From assembly GCA_014843695.1 (NCBI GenBank), contig CM026404.1, positions 88,873,784 to 88,937,783 of the forward strand: DNA of 64,000 nt, read 5' to 3'. Position 1 is the first letter of the stretch, and each line of letters begins with the position of its first letter. Shown piece after piece: positions 20,925 to 33,109 of this stretch. The stretch comes from Archivesica marissinica. Its lineage: Eukaryota; Mollusca; Bivalvia; Venerida; Vesicomyidae. Under the pieces are notes generated by a model. The model had not been told where the DNA came from, searched no databases, and saw nothing but the letters and a program-made list of their open reading frames with translations. The translations under genes were made by a program, and so were the position numbers.

Positions 20925-23900
20925 CCATAACATACACTGCGCGGCAAGTACCATAACATACACTGCGCGGCAAGTGCCATAACTTACACTGCGCGGCAAG
21001 TGCCATAACATACACGGCGCGGCAAGTACCATAACATACACTGCGCGGCAAGTGCCATAACATACACTGCAAGTACCATAACATACACTGCGCGGCAAGT
21101 GCCATAACATACACTGCGCGGCAAGTACCATAACATACACTGCGCGGCAAGTACCATAACATACACTGCGCGGCAAGTACCATAACATACACTGCGCGGC
21201 AAGTACCATAACATACACTGCGCGGCAAGTGCCATAACATACACTGCAAGTACCATAACATACACTGCGCGGCAAGTGCCATAACATACACTGCGCGGCA
21301 AGTACCATAACATACACTGCGCGGCAAGTACCATAACATACACTGCGCGGCAAGTGCCATAACATACACGGCGCGGCAAGTACCATAACATACACTGCGC
21401 GGCAAGTACCATAACATGCACTGCGCGGCAAGTACCATAACATGCACTGCGCGGCAAGTACCATAACATGCACTGCGCGGCAAGTTCCATAACATGCACT
21501 GCTCGGCAAGTACCATAACATGCACTGCGCGACAAGTACCATAACATACACTGCGCGGCAAGTACCATAACATACACTGCGCGGCAAGTACCATAACATA
21601 CACTGCGCGGCAAGTACCATAACATACACTGCGCGGCAAGTGCCATAACATACACTGCGCGGCAAGTGCCATAACATACACTGCGCGGCAAGTGCCATAA
21701 CATACACTGCAAGTACCATAACATCACTGCGCGGCAAGTACCATACATACACTGCGCGGCAAGTGCCATAACATACACTGCGCGGCAAGTACCGTAACAT
21801 ACACTGCGCGGCAAGTACCATAACATACACTGCGAGGCAAGTACCATAACATACACTGCGCGGCAAGTACCATAACATACACTGCGCGGCAAGTGCCATA
21901 ACATACACGGCGTGGCAAGTACCATAACATACACGGCGCGGCAAGTGCAATAACATACACGGCGCGGCAAGTACCATAACATACACGGCTCGGCAAGTGC
22001 CATAACATACACTGCGCGGCAAGTACCATAACATACACTGCGCGGCAAGTGCCATAACATACACGGCGCGGCAAGTACCATAACATACACTGCGCGGCAA
22101 GTAGAATAACATGCACTGCGCGGCAAGTACCATAACATGCACTGCGCGGCAAGTACCATAACATGCACTGCGCGGCAAGTACCATAACATACATTGCGCG
22201 ACAAGTACCATAACATACACTGCGCGGCAAGTACCATAACATACATTGCGCGGCAAGTGCCATAACATACACTGCGCGACAAGTGCCATAACATACACTG
22301 CGCGGCAAGTACCATAACATACACTGCGCGGCAAGTACCATAACATACACTGCGCGGCAAGTACCATAACATACACTGCGCGGCAAGTACCATAACATAC
22401 ACTGCGCGGCAAGTGCCATAACATACACTGCAAGTACCATAACATACACTGCGCGGCAAGTACCATAAATACACTGCGCGGCAAGTACCATAACATACAC
22501 TGCGCGGCAAGTACCATAACATACACTGCGCGGCAAGTGCCATAACATACACTGCGCGGCAAGTACCATAACATACACTGCGCGGCAAGTGCCATAACAT
22601 ACACTGCGCGGCAAGTGCCATAACATACACTGCGCGGCAAGTACCATAACATACACTGCGCGGCAAGTGCCATAACATACACGGCGCGGCAAGTACCATA
22701 ACATACACTGCGCGGCAAGTGCCATAACATACACTGCAAGTACCATAACATACACTGCGCGGCAAGTGCCATAACATACACTGCGCGGCAAGTACCATAA
22801 CATACACTGCGCGGCAAGTACCATAACATACACTGCGCGGCAAGTACCATAACATACACTGCGCGGCAAGTGCCATAACATACACGGCGTGGCAAGTACC
22901 ATAACATACACGGCGCGGCAAGTGCCATAACATACACGGCGCGGCAAGTACCATAACATACACGGCGCGGCAAGTGCCATAACATACACTGCGCGGCAAG
23001 TACCATAACATACACTGCGCAGCAAGTACCATAACATACATTGCGCGGCAAGTACAATAACATACACTGCGCGGCAAGTGCCATAACATACACTGCGCGG
23101 CAAGTGCCATAACATACATTGCGCGTCAAGTGCCATAACATACACTGCGCGGCAAGTACCATAACATACACTGCGCGGCAAGTACCATAACATACACTGC
23201 GCGGCAAGTACCATAACATACACTGCGCGGCAAGTACCATAACATACACTGCGCGGCAAGTGCCATAACATACACGGCGTGGCAAGTACCATAACATACA
23301 CGGCGCGGCAAGTGCCATAACATACACGGCGCGGCAAGTACCATAACATACACGGCGCGGCAAGTGCCATAACATACACTGCGCGGCAAGTACCATAACA
23401 TACACTGCGCGGCAAGTGCCATAACATACACTGCAAGTACCATAACATACACTGCGCGGCAAGTGCCATAACATACACTGCGCGGCAAGTACCGTAACAT
23501 ACACTGCGCGGCAAGTACCATAACATACACTGCGCGGCAAGTACCATAACATACACTGCGCGGCAAGTACCATAACATACACTGCGCGGCAAGTGCCATA
23601 ACATACACGGCGTGGCAAGTACCATAACATACACGGCGCGGCAAGTGCAATAACATACACGGCGCGGCAAGTACCATAACATACACGGCTCGGCAAGTGC
23701 CATAACATACACTGCGCGGCAAGTACCATAACATACACTGCGCGGCAAGTGCCATAACATACACGGCGCGGCAAGTACCATAACATACACTGCGCGGCAA
23801 GTACAATAACATGCACTGCGCGGCAAGTACCATAACATGCACTGCGCGGCAAGTACCATAACATGCACTGCGCGGCAAGTACCATAACATACACTGCGCG

Positions 23901-26900
23901 ACAAGTACCATAACATACACTGCGCGGCAAGTACCATAACATACACTGCGCGGCAAGTGCCATAACATACACTGCGCGACAAGTGCCATAACATACACTG
24001 CGCGGCAAGTACCATAACATACACTGCGCGGCAAGTACCATAACATACACTGCGCGGCAAGTACCATAACATACACTGCAAGTACCATAACATACACTGC
24101 GCGGCAAGTGCCATAACATACACTGCGCGGCAAGTACCATAACATACACTGCGCGGCAAGTACCATAACATACACTGCGCGGCAAGTACCATAACATACA
24201 CTGCGCGGCAAGTACCATAACATACACTGCGCGGCAAGTCCATAACATACACGCGCGGCAAGTGCCATAACATACACTGCGCGGCAAGTACCATAACATA
24301 CACTGCGCGGCAAGTGCCATAACATACACTGCGCGGCAAGTACCATAACATACACTGCGCGGCAAGTGCCATAACATACACTGCGCGGCAAGTGCCATAA
24401 CATACACTGCGCGGCAAGTACCATAACATACACTGCGCGGCAAGTGCCATAACATACACTGCAAGTACCATAACATACACTGCGCGGCAAGTGCCATAAC
24501 ATACACTGCGCGGCAAGTACCATAACATACACTGCGCGGCAAGTACCATAACATACACTGCGCGGCAAGTACCATAACATACACTGCGCGGCAAGTGCCA
24601 TAACATACACGGCGTGGCAAGTACCATAACATACACGGCGCGGCAAGTGCCATAACATAAACGGCGCGGCAAGTACCATAACATACACGGCGCGGCAAGT
24701 GCCATAACATACACTGCGCGGCAAGTACCATAACATACACTGCGCGGCAAGTGCCATAACATACACGGCGCGGCAAGTACCATAACATACACTGCGCGGC
24801 AAGTACCATAACATGCACTGCGCGGCAAGTACCATAACATGCACTGCGCGGCAAGTACCATAACATGCACTGCGCGGCAAGTTCCATAACATGCACTGCG
24901 CGGCAAGTACCATAACATGCACTGCGCGGCAAGTACCATAACATACACTGCGCGGCAAGTACCATAACATACACTGCGCGGCAAGTACCATAACATACAC
25001 TGCGCGGCAAGTACCATAACATACACTGCGCGGCAAGTGCCATAACATACACTGCGCGGCAAGTGCCATAACATACACTGCGCGGCAAGTGCCATAACAT
25101 ACACTGCGCGGCAAGTACCATAACATACACTGCGCGGCAAGTACCATAACATACACTGCGCGGCAAGTACCATAACATACACTGCGCGGCAAGTGCCATA
25201 ACATACACTGCAAGTACCATAGCATACACTGCGCGGCAAGTGCCATAACATACACTGCGCGGCAAGTACCGTAACATACACTGCGCGGCAAGTACCATAA
25301 CATACACTGCGAGGCAAGTGCCATAACATACACTGCGCGGCAAGTACCATAACATACACTGCGCGGCAAGTGCCATAACATACACGGCGTGGCAAGTACC
25401 ATAACATACACGGCGCGGCAAGTGCAATAACATACACGGCGCGGCAAGTACCATAACATACACGGCTCGGCAAGTGCCATAACATACACTGCGCGGCAAG
25501 TACCATAACATACACTGCGCGGCAAGTGCCATAACATACACGGCGCGGCAAGTACCATAACATACACTGCGCGGCAAGTAGAATAACATGCACTGCGCGG
25601 CAAGTACCATAACATGCACTGCGCGGCAAGTACCATAACATGCACTGCGCGGCAAGTACCATAACATACATTGCGCGACAAGTACCATAACATACACTGC
25701 GCGGCAAGTACCATAACATACATTGCGCGGCAAGTGCCATAACATACACTGCGCGACAAGTGCCATAACATACACTGCGCGGCAAGTACCATAACATACA
25801 CTGCGCGGCAAGTACCATAACATACACTGCGCGGCAAGTACCATAACATACACTGCGCGGCAAGTACCATAACATACACTGCGCGGCAAGTGCCATAACA
25901 TACACTGCAAGTACCATAACATACACTGCGCGGCAAGTACCATAATATACACTGCGCGGCAAGTACCATAACATACACTGCGCGGCAAGTACCATAACAT
26001 ACACTGCGCGGCAAGTGCCATAACATACACTGCGCGGCAAGTACCATAACATACACTGCGCGGCAAGTACCATAACATACACTGCGCGGCAAGTGCCATA
26101 ACATACACTGCGCGGCAAGTACCATAACATACACTGCGCGGCAAGTGCCATAACATACACGGCGCGGCAAGTACCATAACATACACTGCGCGGCAAGTGC
26201 CATAACATACACTGCAAGTACCATAACATACACTGCGCGGCAAGTGCCATAACATACACTGCGCGGCAAGTACCATAACATACACTGCGCGGCAAGTACC
26301 ATAACATACACTGCGCGGCAAGTACCATAACATACACTGCGCGGCAAGTGCCATAACATACACTGCGCGGCAAGTGCCATAACATACACGGCGCGGCAAG
26401 TGCCATAACATACACGGCGCGGCAAGTACCATAACATACACGGCGCGGCAAGTGCCATAACATACACTGCGCGGCAAGTACCATAACATACACTGCGCAG
26501 CAAGTACCATAACATACATTGCGCGGCAAGTACAATAACATACACTGCGCGGCAAGTGCCATAACATACACTGCGCGGCAAGTGCCATAACATACACTGC
26601 GCGGCAAGTGCCATAACATACACTGCGCGGCAAGTACCATAACATACACTGCGCGGCAAGTACCATAACATACACTGCGCGGCAAGTACCATAACATACA
26701 CTGCGCGGCAAGTACCATAACATACACTGCGCGGCAAGTGCCATAACATACACGGCGTGGCAAGTACCATAACATACACGCGCGGCAAGTGCCATAACAT
26801 ACACTGCGCGGCAAGTACCATAACATACACTGCGCGGCAAGTACCATAACATACACTGCGCGGCAAGTACCATAACATACACTGCGCGGCAAGTGCCATA

Positions 26901-28000
26901 ACATACACTGCAAGTACCATAACATACACTGCGCGGCAAGTGCCATAACATACACTGCGCGGCAAGTACCATAACATACACTGCGCGGCAAGTACCATAA
27001 CATACACTGCGCGGCAAGTACCATAACATACACTGCGCGGCAAGTACCATAACATACACTGCGCGGCAAGTGCCATAACATACACGGCGTGGCAAGTACC
27101 ATAACATACACGGCGCGGCAAGTGCAATAACATACACGGCGCGGCAAGTGCCATAACATACACTGCGCGGCAAGTGCCATAACATACACTGCGCGGCAAG
27201 TACCATAACATACACTGCGCGGCAAGTACCATAACATACACTGCGCGGCAAGTACCATAACATACACTGCGCGGCAAGTACCATAACATACACTGCGCGG
27301 CAAGTGCCATAACATACACTGCGCGGCAAGTACCATAACATACACTGCGCGGCAAGTGCCATAACATACACTGCGCGGCAAGTACCATAACATACACTGC
27401 GCGGCAAGTACCATAACATACACTGCGCGGCAAGTACCATAACATACACTGCGCGGCAAGTACCATAACATACACTGCGCGGCAAGTACCAAACATACAC
27501 TGCGCGCAACAAACAACCGCAAGTACCATAACATACACTGCGCGGCAAGTACCATAACATACACTGCGCGGCAAGTACCATAACATACACTGCGCGGCAA
27601 GTACCATAACATACACTGCGCGGCAAGTACCATAACATACACTGCGCGGCAAGTACCATAACATACACTGCGCGGCAAGTCATAACATACACTGCGGCAA
27701 GTACCATAACATACACTGCGCGGCAAGTACCATAACATACACTGCGCGGCAAGTGCCATAACATACACTGCGCGGCAAGTACCATAACATACACTGCGCG
27801 GCAAGTACCATAACATACACTGCGCGGCAAGTACCATAACATACACTGCGCGGCAAGTGCCATAACATACACTGCGCGGCAAGTACCATAACATACACTG
27901 CGCGGCAAGTACCATAACATACACTGCGCGGCAAGTACCATAACATACACTGCGCGGCAAGTACCATAACATACACTGCGCGGCAAGTACCACAACATAC
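20925..28000. repeat. 26-bp satellite array (over 7 kb), open at the gap
   Basis: About 270 units of 26 bp: CATAACATACACTGCGCGGC plus AAGTAC (or AAGTGC). Variants include CACGGC for CACTGC, ATGCAC for TACAC, and 21-bp units lacking five bases (CACTGCAAGTACC). Variants recur at fixed offsets: GTAGAATAAC at 22101 and 25578 (3,477 bp), CGTGGC at 23611 and 27088 (3,477), ACCGTAACAT at 21791, 23491 and 25268 (1,700 and 3,477). The array therefore has higher-order structure. It enters the N gap, so its true length is unknown. On the minus strand no frame of the unit contains a stop, which creates spurious frames up to 2,399 codons. Confidence 0.97.
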
Positions 28001-29000
28001 NNNNNNNNNNNNNNNNNNNNNNNNNNNNNNNNNNNNNNNNNNNNNNNNNNNNNNNNNNNNNNNNNNNNNNNNNNNNNNNNNNNNNNNNNNNNNNNNNNNN
28101 NNNNNNNNNNNNNNNNNNNNNNNNNNNNNNNNNNNNNNNNNNNNNNNNNNNNNNNNNNNNNNNNNNNNNNNNNNNNNNNNNNNNNNNNNNNNNNNNNNNN
28201 NNNNNNNNNNNNNNNNNNNNNNNNNNNNNNNNNNNNNNNNNNNNNNNNNNNNNNNNNNNNNNNNNNNNNNNNNNNNNNNNNNNNNNNNNNNNNNNNNNNN
28301 NNNNNNNNNNNNNNNNNNNNNNNNNNNNNNNNNNNNNNNNNNNNNNNNNNNNNNNNNNNNNNNNNNNNNNNNNNNNNNNNNNNNNNNNNNNNNNNNNNNN
28401 NNNNNNNNNNNNNNNNNNNNNNNNNNNNNNNNNNNNNNNNNNNNNNNNNNNNNNNNNNNNNNNNNNNNNNNNNNNNNNNNNNNNNNNNNNNNNNNNNNNN
28501 NNNNNNNNNNNNNNNNNNNNNNNNNNNNNNNNNNNNNNNNNNNNNNNNNNNNNNNNNNNNNNNNNNNNNNNNNNNNNNNNNNNNNNNNNNNNNNNNNNNN
28601 NNNNNNNNNNNNNNNNNNNNNNNNNNNNNNNNNNNNNNNNNNNNNNNNNNNNNNNNNNNNNNNNNNNNNNNNNNNNNNNNNNNNNNNNNNNNNNNNNNNN
28701 NNNNNNNNNNNNNNNNNNNNNNNNNNNNNNNNNNNNNNNNNNNNNNNNNNNNNNNNNNNNNNNNNNNNNNNNNNNNNNNNNNNNNNNNNNNNNNNNNNNN
28801 NNNNNNNNNNNNNNNNNNNNNNNNNNNNNNNNNNNNNNNNNNNNNNNNNNNNNNNNNNNNNNNNNNNNNNNNNNNNNNNNNNNNNNNNNNNNNNNNNNNN
28901 NNNNNNNNNNNNNNNNNNNNNNNNNNNNNNNNNNNNNNNNNNNNNNNNNNNNNNNNNNNNNNNNNNNNNNNNNNNNNNNNNNNNNNNNNNNNNNNNNNNN
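28001..29000. other. Assembly gap of exactly 1,000 N
   Basis: A round-number N block inserted where the 26-bp satellite was not spanned. The real distance is unknown. Confidence 0.98.
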
Positions 29001-29212
29001 AGTTTTAACAACTTATATTAATCACTCTCGTTGGCGCGGATGAAAGCATATATGTGGTCAATCGTGTTGGAATAAACCGGAGTACCCGGAGAAAACCCAC
29101 CTGTCCGCTCTTGCGACCACCGTAACATCTCACATACTTCCCGGTCCGAGGATCTAAACCCGGGTTGCATTGGTGAGAAGCGAGCGTGCTAACCACTACG
29201 ATAATCGGACAC
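29001..29212 (-). mobile_element. S1 SINE, nearly complete, reverse
   Basis: Begins at the gap with the reversed tail (AACAACTTATATTAATCACT), has GGAGTACCCGGAGAAAACCC in the core, and ends in a tRNA-like head whose sense strand reads TAGTGGTTAGCACGCTCGCT with the B-box region GGGTTTAGATCCTCGG. This is the best view of the S1 head in the window. Confidence 0.82.
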
Positions 29213-29370
29213 TTTTGATTAGTAGGATCTTGTTATATAAGTGTGTGTTTTAAGTAAGATATAAGCCTCAAACGCATACAATATGTAAGCTATTAATGCT
29301 GTCTTCTGCGTACGCGCCTCGCACAGTCCAATATTTTAGATATTGGATAGTTTTCGGCTTATATCCTATA
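29209..29370. mobile_element. F1 foldback element, copy 1
   Basis: Inverted ends: AAGATATAAGCCTCAAACGC at about 29256 and, reversed, AGGATATAAGCCGAAAACTA at the right. CAATATGTAAGC and GATATTGGAT extend the pairing. A reverse-oriented copy with the same flank (GTAGGATCTTGTTATATAAG) is at 48436-48603. Confidence 0.7.
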
Positions 29371-29408
29371 CCTACATGATAAATATCATTTCCACGCCTC
29401 ATATACCT

Positions 29409-29650
29409 TTAACCCATTCAACACCAAGTAACTGACATGGACTAGTGCATGATATTTTCAGACCAATAAATTAATAAGAAAATTACATTTGGACCAGTTC
29501 ATTTATGAAAATGGGTAATTTTTGTCTAAAAATAGTAATATTACTTGCAAAAAGTGCAGATCCTGATGAGACGGCTCGTCACGAGCCGGCTCATCTGGAT
29601 CTACACTTTTTGTAAGCCTATTTAGAGGTATGTGGTGTTGAAAGGGTTAA
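29409..29650. mobile_element. P1: TTAA-bounded foldback element, piggyBac-like ends
   Basis: Left end TTAACCCATTCAACACCA, right end TGGTGTTGAAAGGGTTAA, an inverted repeat of about 18 bp with one mismatch and one indel. TTAA followed by CCC is typical of piggyBac-type termini. The centre contains a nested palindrome: AGATCCTGATGAG, then CGGCTCGTCACGAGCCG, then CTCATCTGGATCT (29562-29604). No transposase. Confidence 0.7.
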
Positions 29651-29875
29651 ATACATTTCTGTTGTTGACGTTTAGCAGTGTTGGATGTATTTTACATTCA
29701 ACTTCTGATTTGCTTTTAAACGAAGCAGAGAAATCGAAACACGCCAAATATTTAAAGCTGTTTTCCATTTCTACCCAGTTAACTAGCTCTTTCATAGTTG
29801 TGACACTCATTAGTCGACTTTTGAAATGTGTGTGACACAGGATCAATTGTTATTGTTTACAGTTCACGGGTGTGT

Positions 29876-30164
29876 GTGTTTTACGTTTATTTATCGTCGC
29901 TACCGGTTGCCCATATGAGCGACGCCTCCTGAAGAGGTAGGTTATTTTAGATTGTTGGAGGATAGTGCAATGATACAGACAGAGACCCATTCCAGAGTCT
30001 CCTCTGGTTCTCTTACGTGCACGATGTACAGCACCGACACGAGACTTCGGTATAACATCCCATCTGAAAGGCTGTTAATATTATTATGGTCAGACGGGGG
30101 GGGTCGAACCTGCGATCCATGGATTACCAATCCAGTGTGTTACCACTGGATTACAGATCCGTCT
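29876..30164 (-). mobile_element. S2 SINE, full length, reverse
   Basis: From the 3' end TACGTTTATTTATCGTCGCT to the tRNA-like head. The head's sense strand reads AGACGGATCTGTAATCCAGT, an anticodon-arm-like stem around TGGTAATCC, and a B box matching GGTTCGACCC. S2 shows a 7-bp 3' stem (CGTCGCT pairing with AGCGACG). Confidence 0.9.
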
Positions 30165-30179
30165 GTATCATCACGCGTG

Positions 30180-30463
30180 TGTGTGTTTTACGTTTATTTA
30201 TCGTCGCTACCGGTTACCCATATGAGCGACGCCTACTGAAGAGATTAGTCATATTAGATTTTGGAGGATAGTGCAATGATACAGACAGAGACCCATTCCA
30301 GAGTCTCCTCCGGTTCTTTTACGTGCACGGTGTATAGCACCGACACGATATCTCGGTTTAATGTCCCATCTGAAAGACTGTTAATATTATTAGGGTCAGA
30401 CGGGGGATCGAACCTGCGATCCCTGGATTACCAGTCCAGCGTGTTACCACTGGACTACAGATC
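30180..30463 (-). mobile_element. S2 SINE, full length, reverse
   Basis: Second S2 in head-to-tail arrangement with the previous one, about 15 bp apart. Well preserved: GATCGAACCTGCGATCCCTG and TACCAGTCCAGCGTGTTACC in the head. The last head bases are lost after ACAGATCACC. Confidence 0.9.
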
Positions 30464-30807
30464 ACCACGCGGACAAGCATGTATTGAAACATATATTAAA
30501 ACATCGAAAACACCATGCTGGTCAGTATGTGTGAAGACGCTTCCATGAGTCGTTATTAATTAATTAATATGTGTACACTCTATTGACCATAGTGATCAAA
30601 TCTATTTAGAACAATTACCTGTCTTCTGTAGCTACCTCTATGCATCAGATATCACAATGGCCGCATACATACATCACTTATCTGTTCATATCACGTAAAT
30701 ATACCCCCAAAAAGGGAGAACCATGTTTTATGTTCACATAAAATTACGCGTTATTCCTTATTTATATACTATTTTATATTCTATTTTATTGTCCGATGTT
30801 CGTGCAC
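30464..30807. other. Unique stretch holding the first of two 118-bp direct repeats
   Basis: AACACCATGCTGGTCAGTAT to about 30618 is repeated at 31087-31205 with about 90% identity. No gene seen. Confidence 0.6.
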
Positions 30808-31095
30808 AGACGGATCTGTAGTCCAGTGGTAACACGCTGGACTGGTAATCCAGGGATCGCAGGTTCGATCCCCCGTCTGACCCTTATAAAATTAACAGTC
30901 TTTCAGATGGGACATTAAACCGAGGTCTCGTGTCGGTGCTTTACACCGTGCACGTAAAAGAACCAGAGGAGATTCTGGAATGGGTCTCTGTCTGTATCAT
31001 GCACTATCCTCCAAAATCTAAAATAACTAATCTCTTCAGGAGGCGTCGCTCATATGGGCAACCGGTAGCGACGATAAATAAACGTAAAAACACCA
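30808..31095 (+). mobile_element. S2 SINE, full length, plus
   Basis: CAGACGGATCTGTAGTCCAG, anticodon-arm-like CTGGACTGGTAATCCAG (loop with GGT, as in a tRNA-Thr-like head), B box GGTTCGATCCC, body GAGGTCTCGTGTCGGTGCTT, and 3' stem-loop ending ACCGGTAGCGACGATAAATA. It is a good reference copy of the family. Confidence 0.92.
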
Positions 31096-31205
31096 TGCTC
31101 GTCAGTATGTGTTAATACGCTTCCTTGAGTCGTTATTAATTAATTAATATGTGTACACTCTATTGACTATAGTGATCAAGTATATTTAGAACAATTACCT
31201 GTATT
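31087..31205. repeat. Second copy of a ~118-bp direct repeat
   Basis: Matches 30500-30618 (CGTTATTAATTAATTAATAT, ACACTCTATTGACTATAGTG, AGAACAATTACCTGT). It starts exactly at the S2 3' end (AAAAACACCATGCT). Much too long to be a target-site duplication. Confidence 0.75.
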
Positions 31206-31327
31206 ATTATTCAATAGCAGACGGTTGATTTGTTGTTTGTTGTTGTTGTTGTCTATGCATTTAAAGGGAGAGTAATAGTGCAAGAATAGTGTATTGGGAA
31301 GGGAGATAATAAAAAAAGTAGTACGGC

Positions 31328-31380
31328 AGTGAGATATGGATTATATCTCACTGATGATATATGGATTATATCTCACTGCT
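31328..31380. repeat. Twin hairpin
   Basis: CAGTGAGATATGGATTATAT CTCACTG folds into an 11-bp stem with a short loop. It is followed at once by a second ATATATGGATTATATCTCAC, whose right arm can also pair with the first left arm. Confidence 0.65.
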
Positions 31381-31715
31381 AGAACACTGTATTTCATCAA
31401 TTAGCATAAAATAAATATAAAACTTTTAACAACCCCAAATTTGGAAAATATCTTTTATTCATTAATAACTCGTCTCGAATAAAAATATCATTTTAGATGA
31501 CAAAAATGGTTTGTACATAAAATGAACATTATAGTAAAACTAAATGATTTTCGTCATTGTATAATAGTTCGAACTCACACGGAACTGTGGTATTGTAACC
31601 TTAGATCGCTCGGCTATTACCGCCTTAGATTTGAAAACTGCAAAAATCCATTGCAAATGAAGCTTGTAATTATAATATGTCTCAAGTAAATTTATGTTTG
31701 CAATACTTGTATTGT
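31381..31715. other. AT-rich unique stretch
   Basis: No gene or element recognised. Confidence 0.4.
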
Positions 31716-32010
31716 GTGTTTTACGTTTATTTATCGTCGCTACCGGTTGCCCATATGAGCGACGCCTCCTGAAGATATTAGTCATTTTAGATGTTGGAGG
31801 ATAGTGCAATGATACACAGAAAGACCCATTCCAGAGTCTCCCCTGGTTCTTTTACGTGCACGGTGTAAAGCACCGACACAAGACCTCGATTTAACGTCCC
31901 ATTTGAAAGACTGTTAATTTTATTAGAGTCAGATGGGGGATCGAACCTGCGATCCCTGGATTACCAGCCCAGCATGTTACCACTGGGCTACAGATCTGTC
32001 TGTAATACTT
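31716..32010 (-). mobile_element. S2 SINE, full length, reverse
   Basis: Complete from TTTACGTTTATTTATCGTCG to the head (GGGGGATCGAACCTGCGATC, ACCACTGGGCTACAGATCTG). Confidence 0.9.
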
Positions 32011-32097
32011 GTATTGAAAACACTATCTAGATTCTAATTATTCCTTGGAGATGGGAATTAGTTTATAGACATTAATTTTAATTGGCTTGCGGAACAC

Positions 32098-32285
32098 GAT
32101 TTGGCAACGTTAGTTTAATCGTTCTCTATACCCCATTACTGGTGGAATCCATCGCCAAGAGGAAATGCGGATCTAAGAGACTTGCCCAAGAACACCACAA
32201 CTATGGTGCAGACGGTGCTCGAACTCTCATCCCCGCCGAAACTGGTAGGACACCGCATCCACTACACAACGGAGGCTCTACATGG
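32098..32285 (-). mobile_element. S7 SINE, reverse
   Basis: Contains GGTGGAATCCATCGCCAAGA, CCCAAGAACACCACAACTAT and a reversed B-box-like TGCTCGAACTCTCATC, then a head remnant ending in CACTACACAACGGAGG. S7 differs from S3 in its head (compare 50878-50960) but shares the ATTCCATCAGGAATGAGG part. Confidence 0.6.
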
Positions 32286-32307
32286 AGAGGGTCCGGTTGA
32301 TCAAATA

Positions 32308-32582
32308 CCGCCTCCGTGGCCTAGTGGTTAAGGTGACTGCCTACGGAGCGGCGGGAGGTTAGGACCTATGGGAGGTCTACGGTTCGAACCTAGTCCGGGG
32401 TTCATTCTGATATAGCGGGTTGGTGAGTCGCCAGCTCGTTAAAGTTATGGTTACCGGTTGCCTACCAGCCGGGTGCCTGACCTGCGAGGATAGGATTCGG
32501 GAAGTACTGATGTTCATAAGAGGTGTCTCATGGTTCAGAAATGACTGGCCCTTTCATTAGGTGCGACACTGCAATAATCAAC
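32308..32582 (+). mobile_element. S5 SINE, full length
   Basis: tRNA-like head CCTCCGTGGCCTAGTGGTTA AGGTGACTGCC with B box GGTTCGAACCTAG, body GGTTGGTGAGTCGCCAGCTC and CCGGTTGCCTACCAGCCGGG, 3' part GGAAGTACTGATGTTCATAA through GCGACACTGCAATAATCAAC. A second copy is at 39405-39612. A 25-bp minisatellite begins at its 3' end. Confidence 0.82.
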
Positions 32583-32766
32583 CATTTAACTTGTATGCAT
32601 TCAATACCATTTTACTTGTATGCATTCACTACCATTTTACTTGTATGCATTCACTACCATTTTACTTGTATGCATTCACTACCATTTTACTTGTATGCAT
32701 TCACTACCATTTTACTTGTATGCATTCACTACCATTTTATTTGTATGCATTCACTACCATTTTACT
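32580..32766. repeat. 25-bp minisatellite
   Basis: About seven units of 25 bp (TACCATTTTACTTGTATGCA TTCAC). It starts within a few bases of the S5 3' end. Confidence 0.92.
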
Positions 32767-32803
32767 GCTAAATATATCTCCAAAACTCTTTATCGTAAGA
32801 TCT

Positions 32804-33100
32804 ATATCGAACACGTGTCCAAACCCCATGACCATAACACCTAAATCCAACACGTGTCCAAACCCCATGACCATAACACCTAAATCCAACACGTGTCCAA
32901 ACCCCATGACCATAACACCTAAATCCAACACGTGTCCAAACCCCATGACCATAACACCTAAATCCAACACGTGTCCAAACCCCATGACCATAACACCTAA
33001 ATCCAACACGTGTCCAACCCCCATGACCATAACACCTAAATCCAACACGTGTCCAACCCCCATGACCATAACACCTAAATCCAACACGTGTCCAAAACCC
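32804..33100. repeat. 39-bp minisatellite with a CACGTG in every unit
   Basis: About eight units of 39 bp: ACACCTAAATCCAACACGTG, TCCAAACCCCATGACCATA. Each unit has one CACGTG palindrome (E-box core). As 39 is a multiple of three, a 13-residue repeat (NTCPNPMTITPKS) appears in one frame, but so do repeats in the reverse frames; no coding support. Confidence 0.92.
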
Positions 33101-33109
33101 CTGGAAAAC

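Noticed and set aside
20799..27998. Open frame of about 2,400 codons on the minus strand (and two more of 1,500-2,100)
   Set aside because: All three minus frames are open because the 26-bp unit has no stop. The 26-residue periodicity equals three units, and 21-bp units and other indels shift frames without consequence. No domain, start or splice signals.
20925..28000. CRISPR-like regular repeats
   Set aside because: Units are directly contiguous with no unique spacers, no cas genes, and the context is eukaryotic.
30808..30885. Functional tRNA gene (Thr-like, anticodon GGT)
   Set aside because: The anticodon arm and B box look good, but the acceptor stem does not pair properly with standard numbering, and the same head heads more than ten S2 SINE copies.
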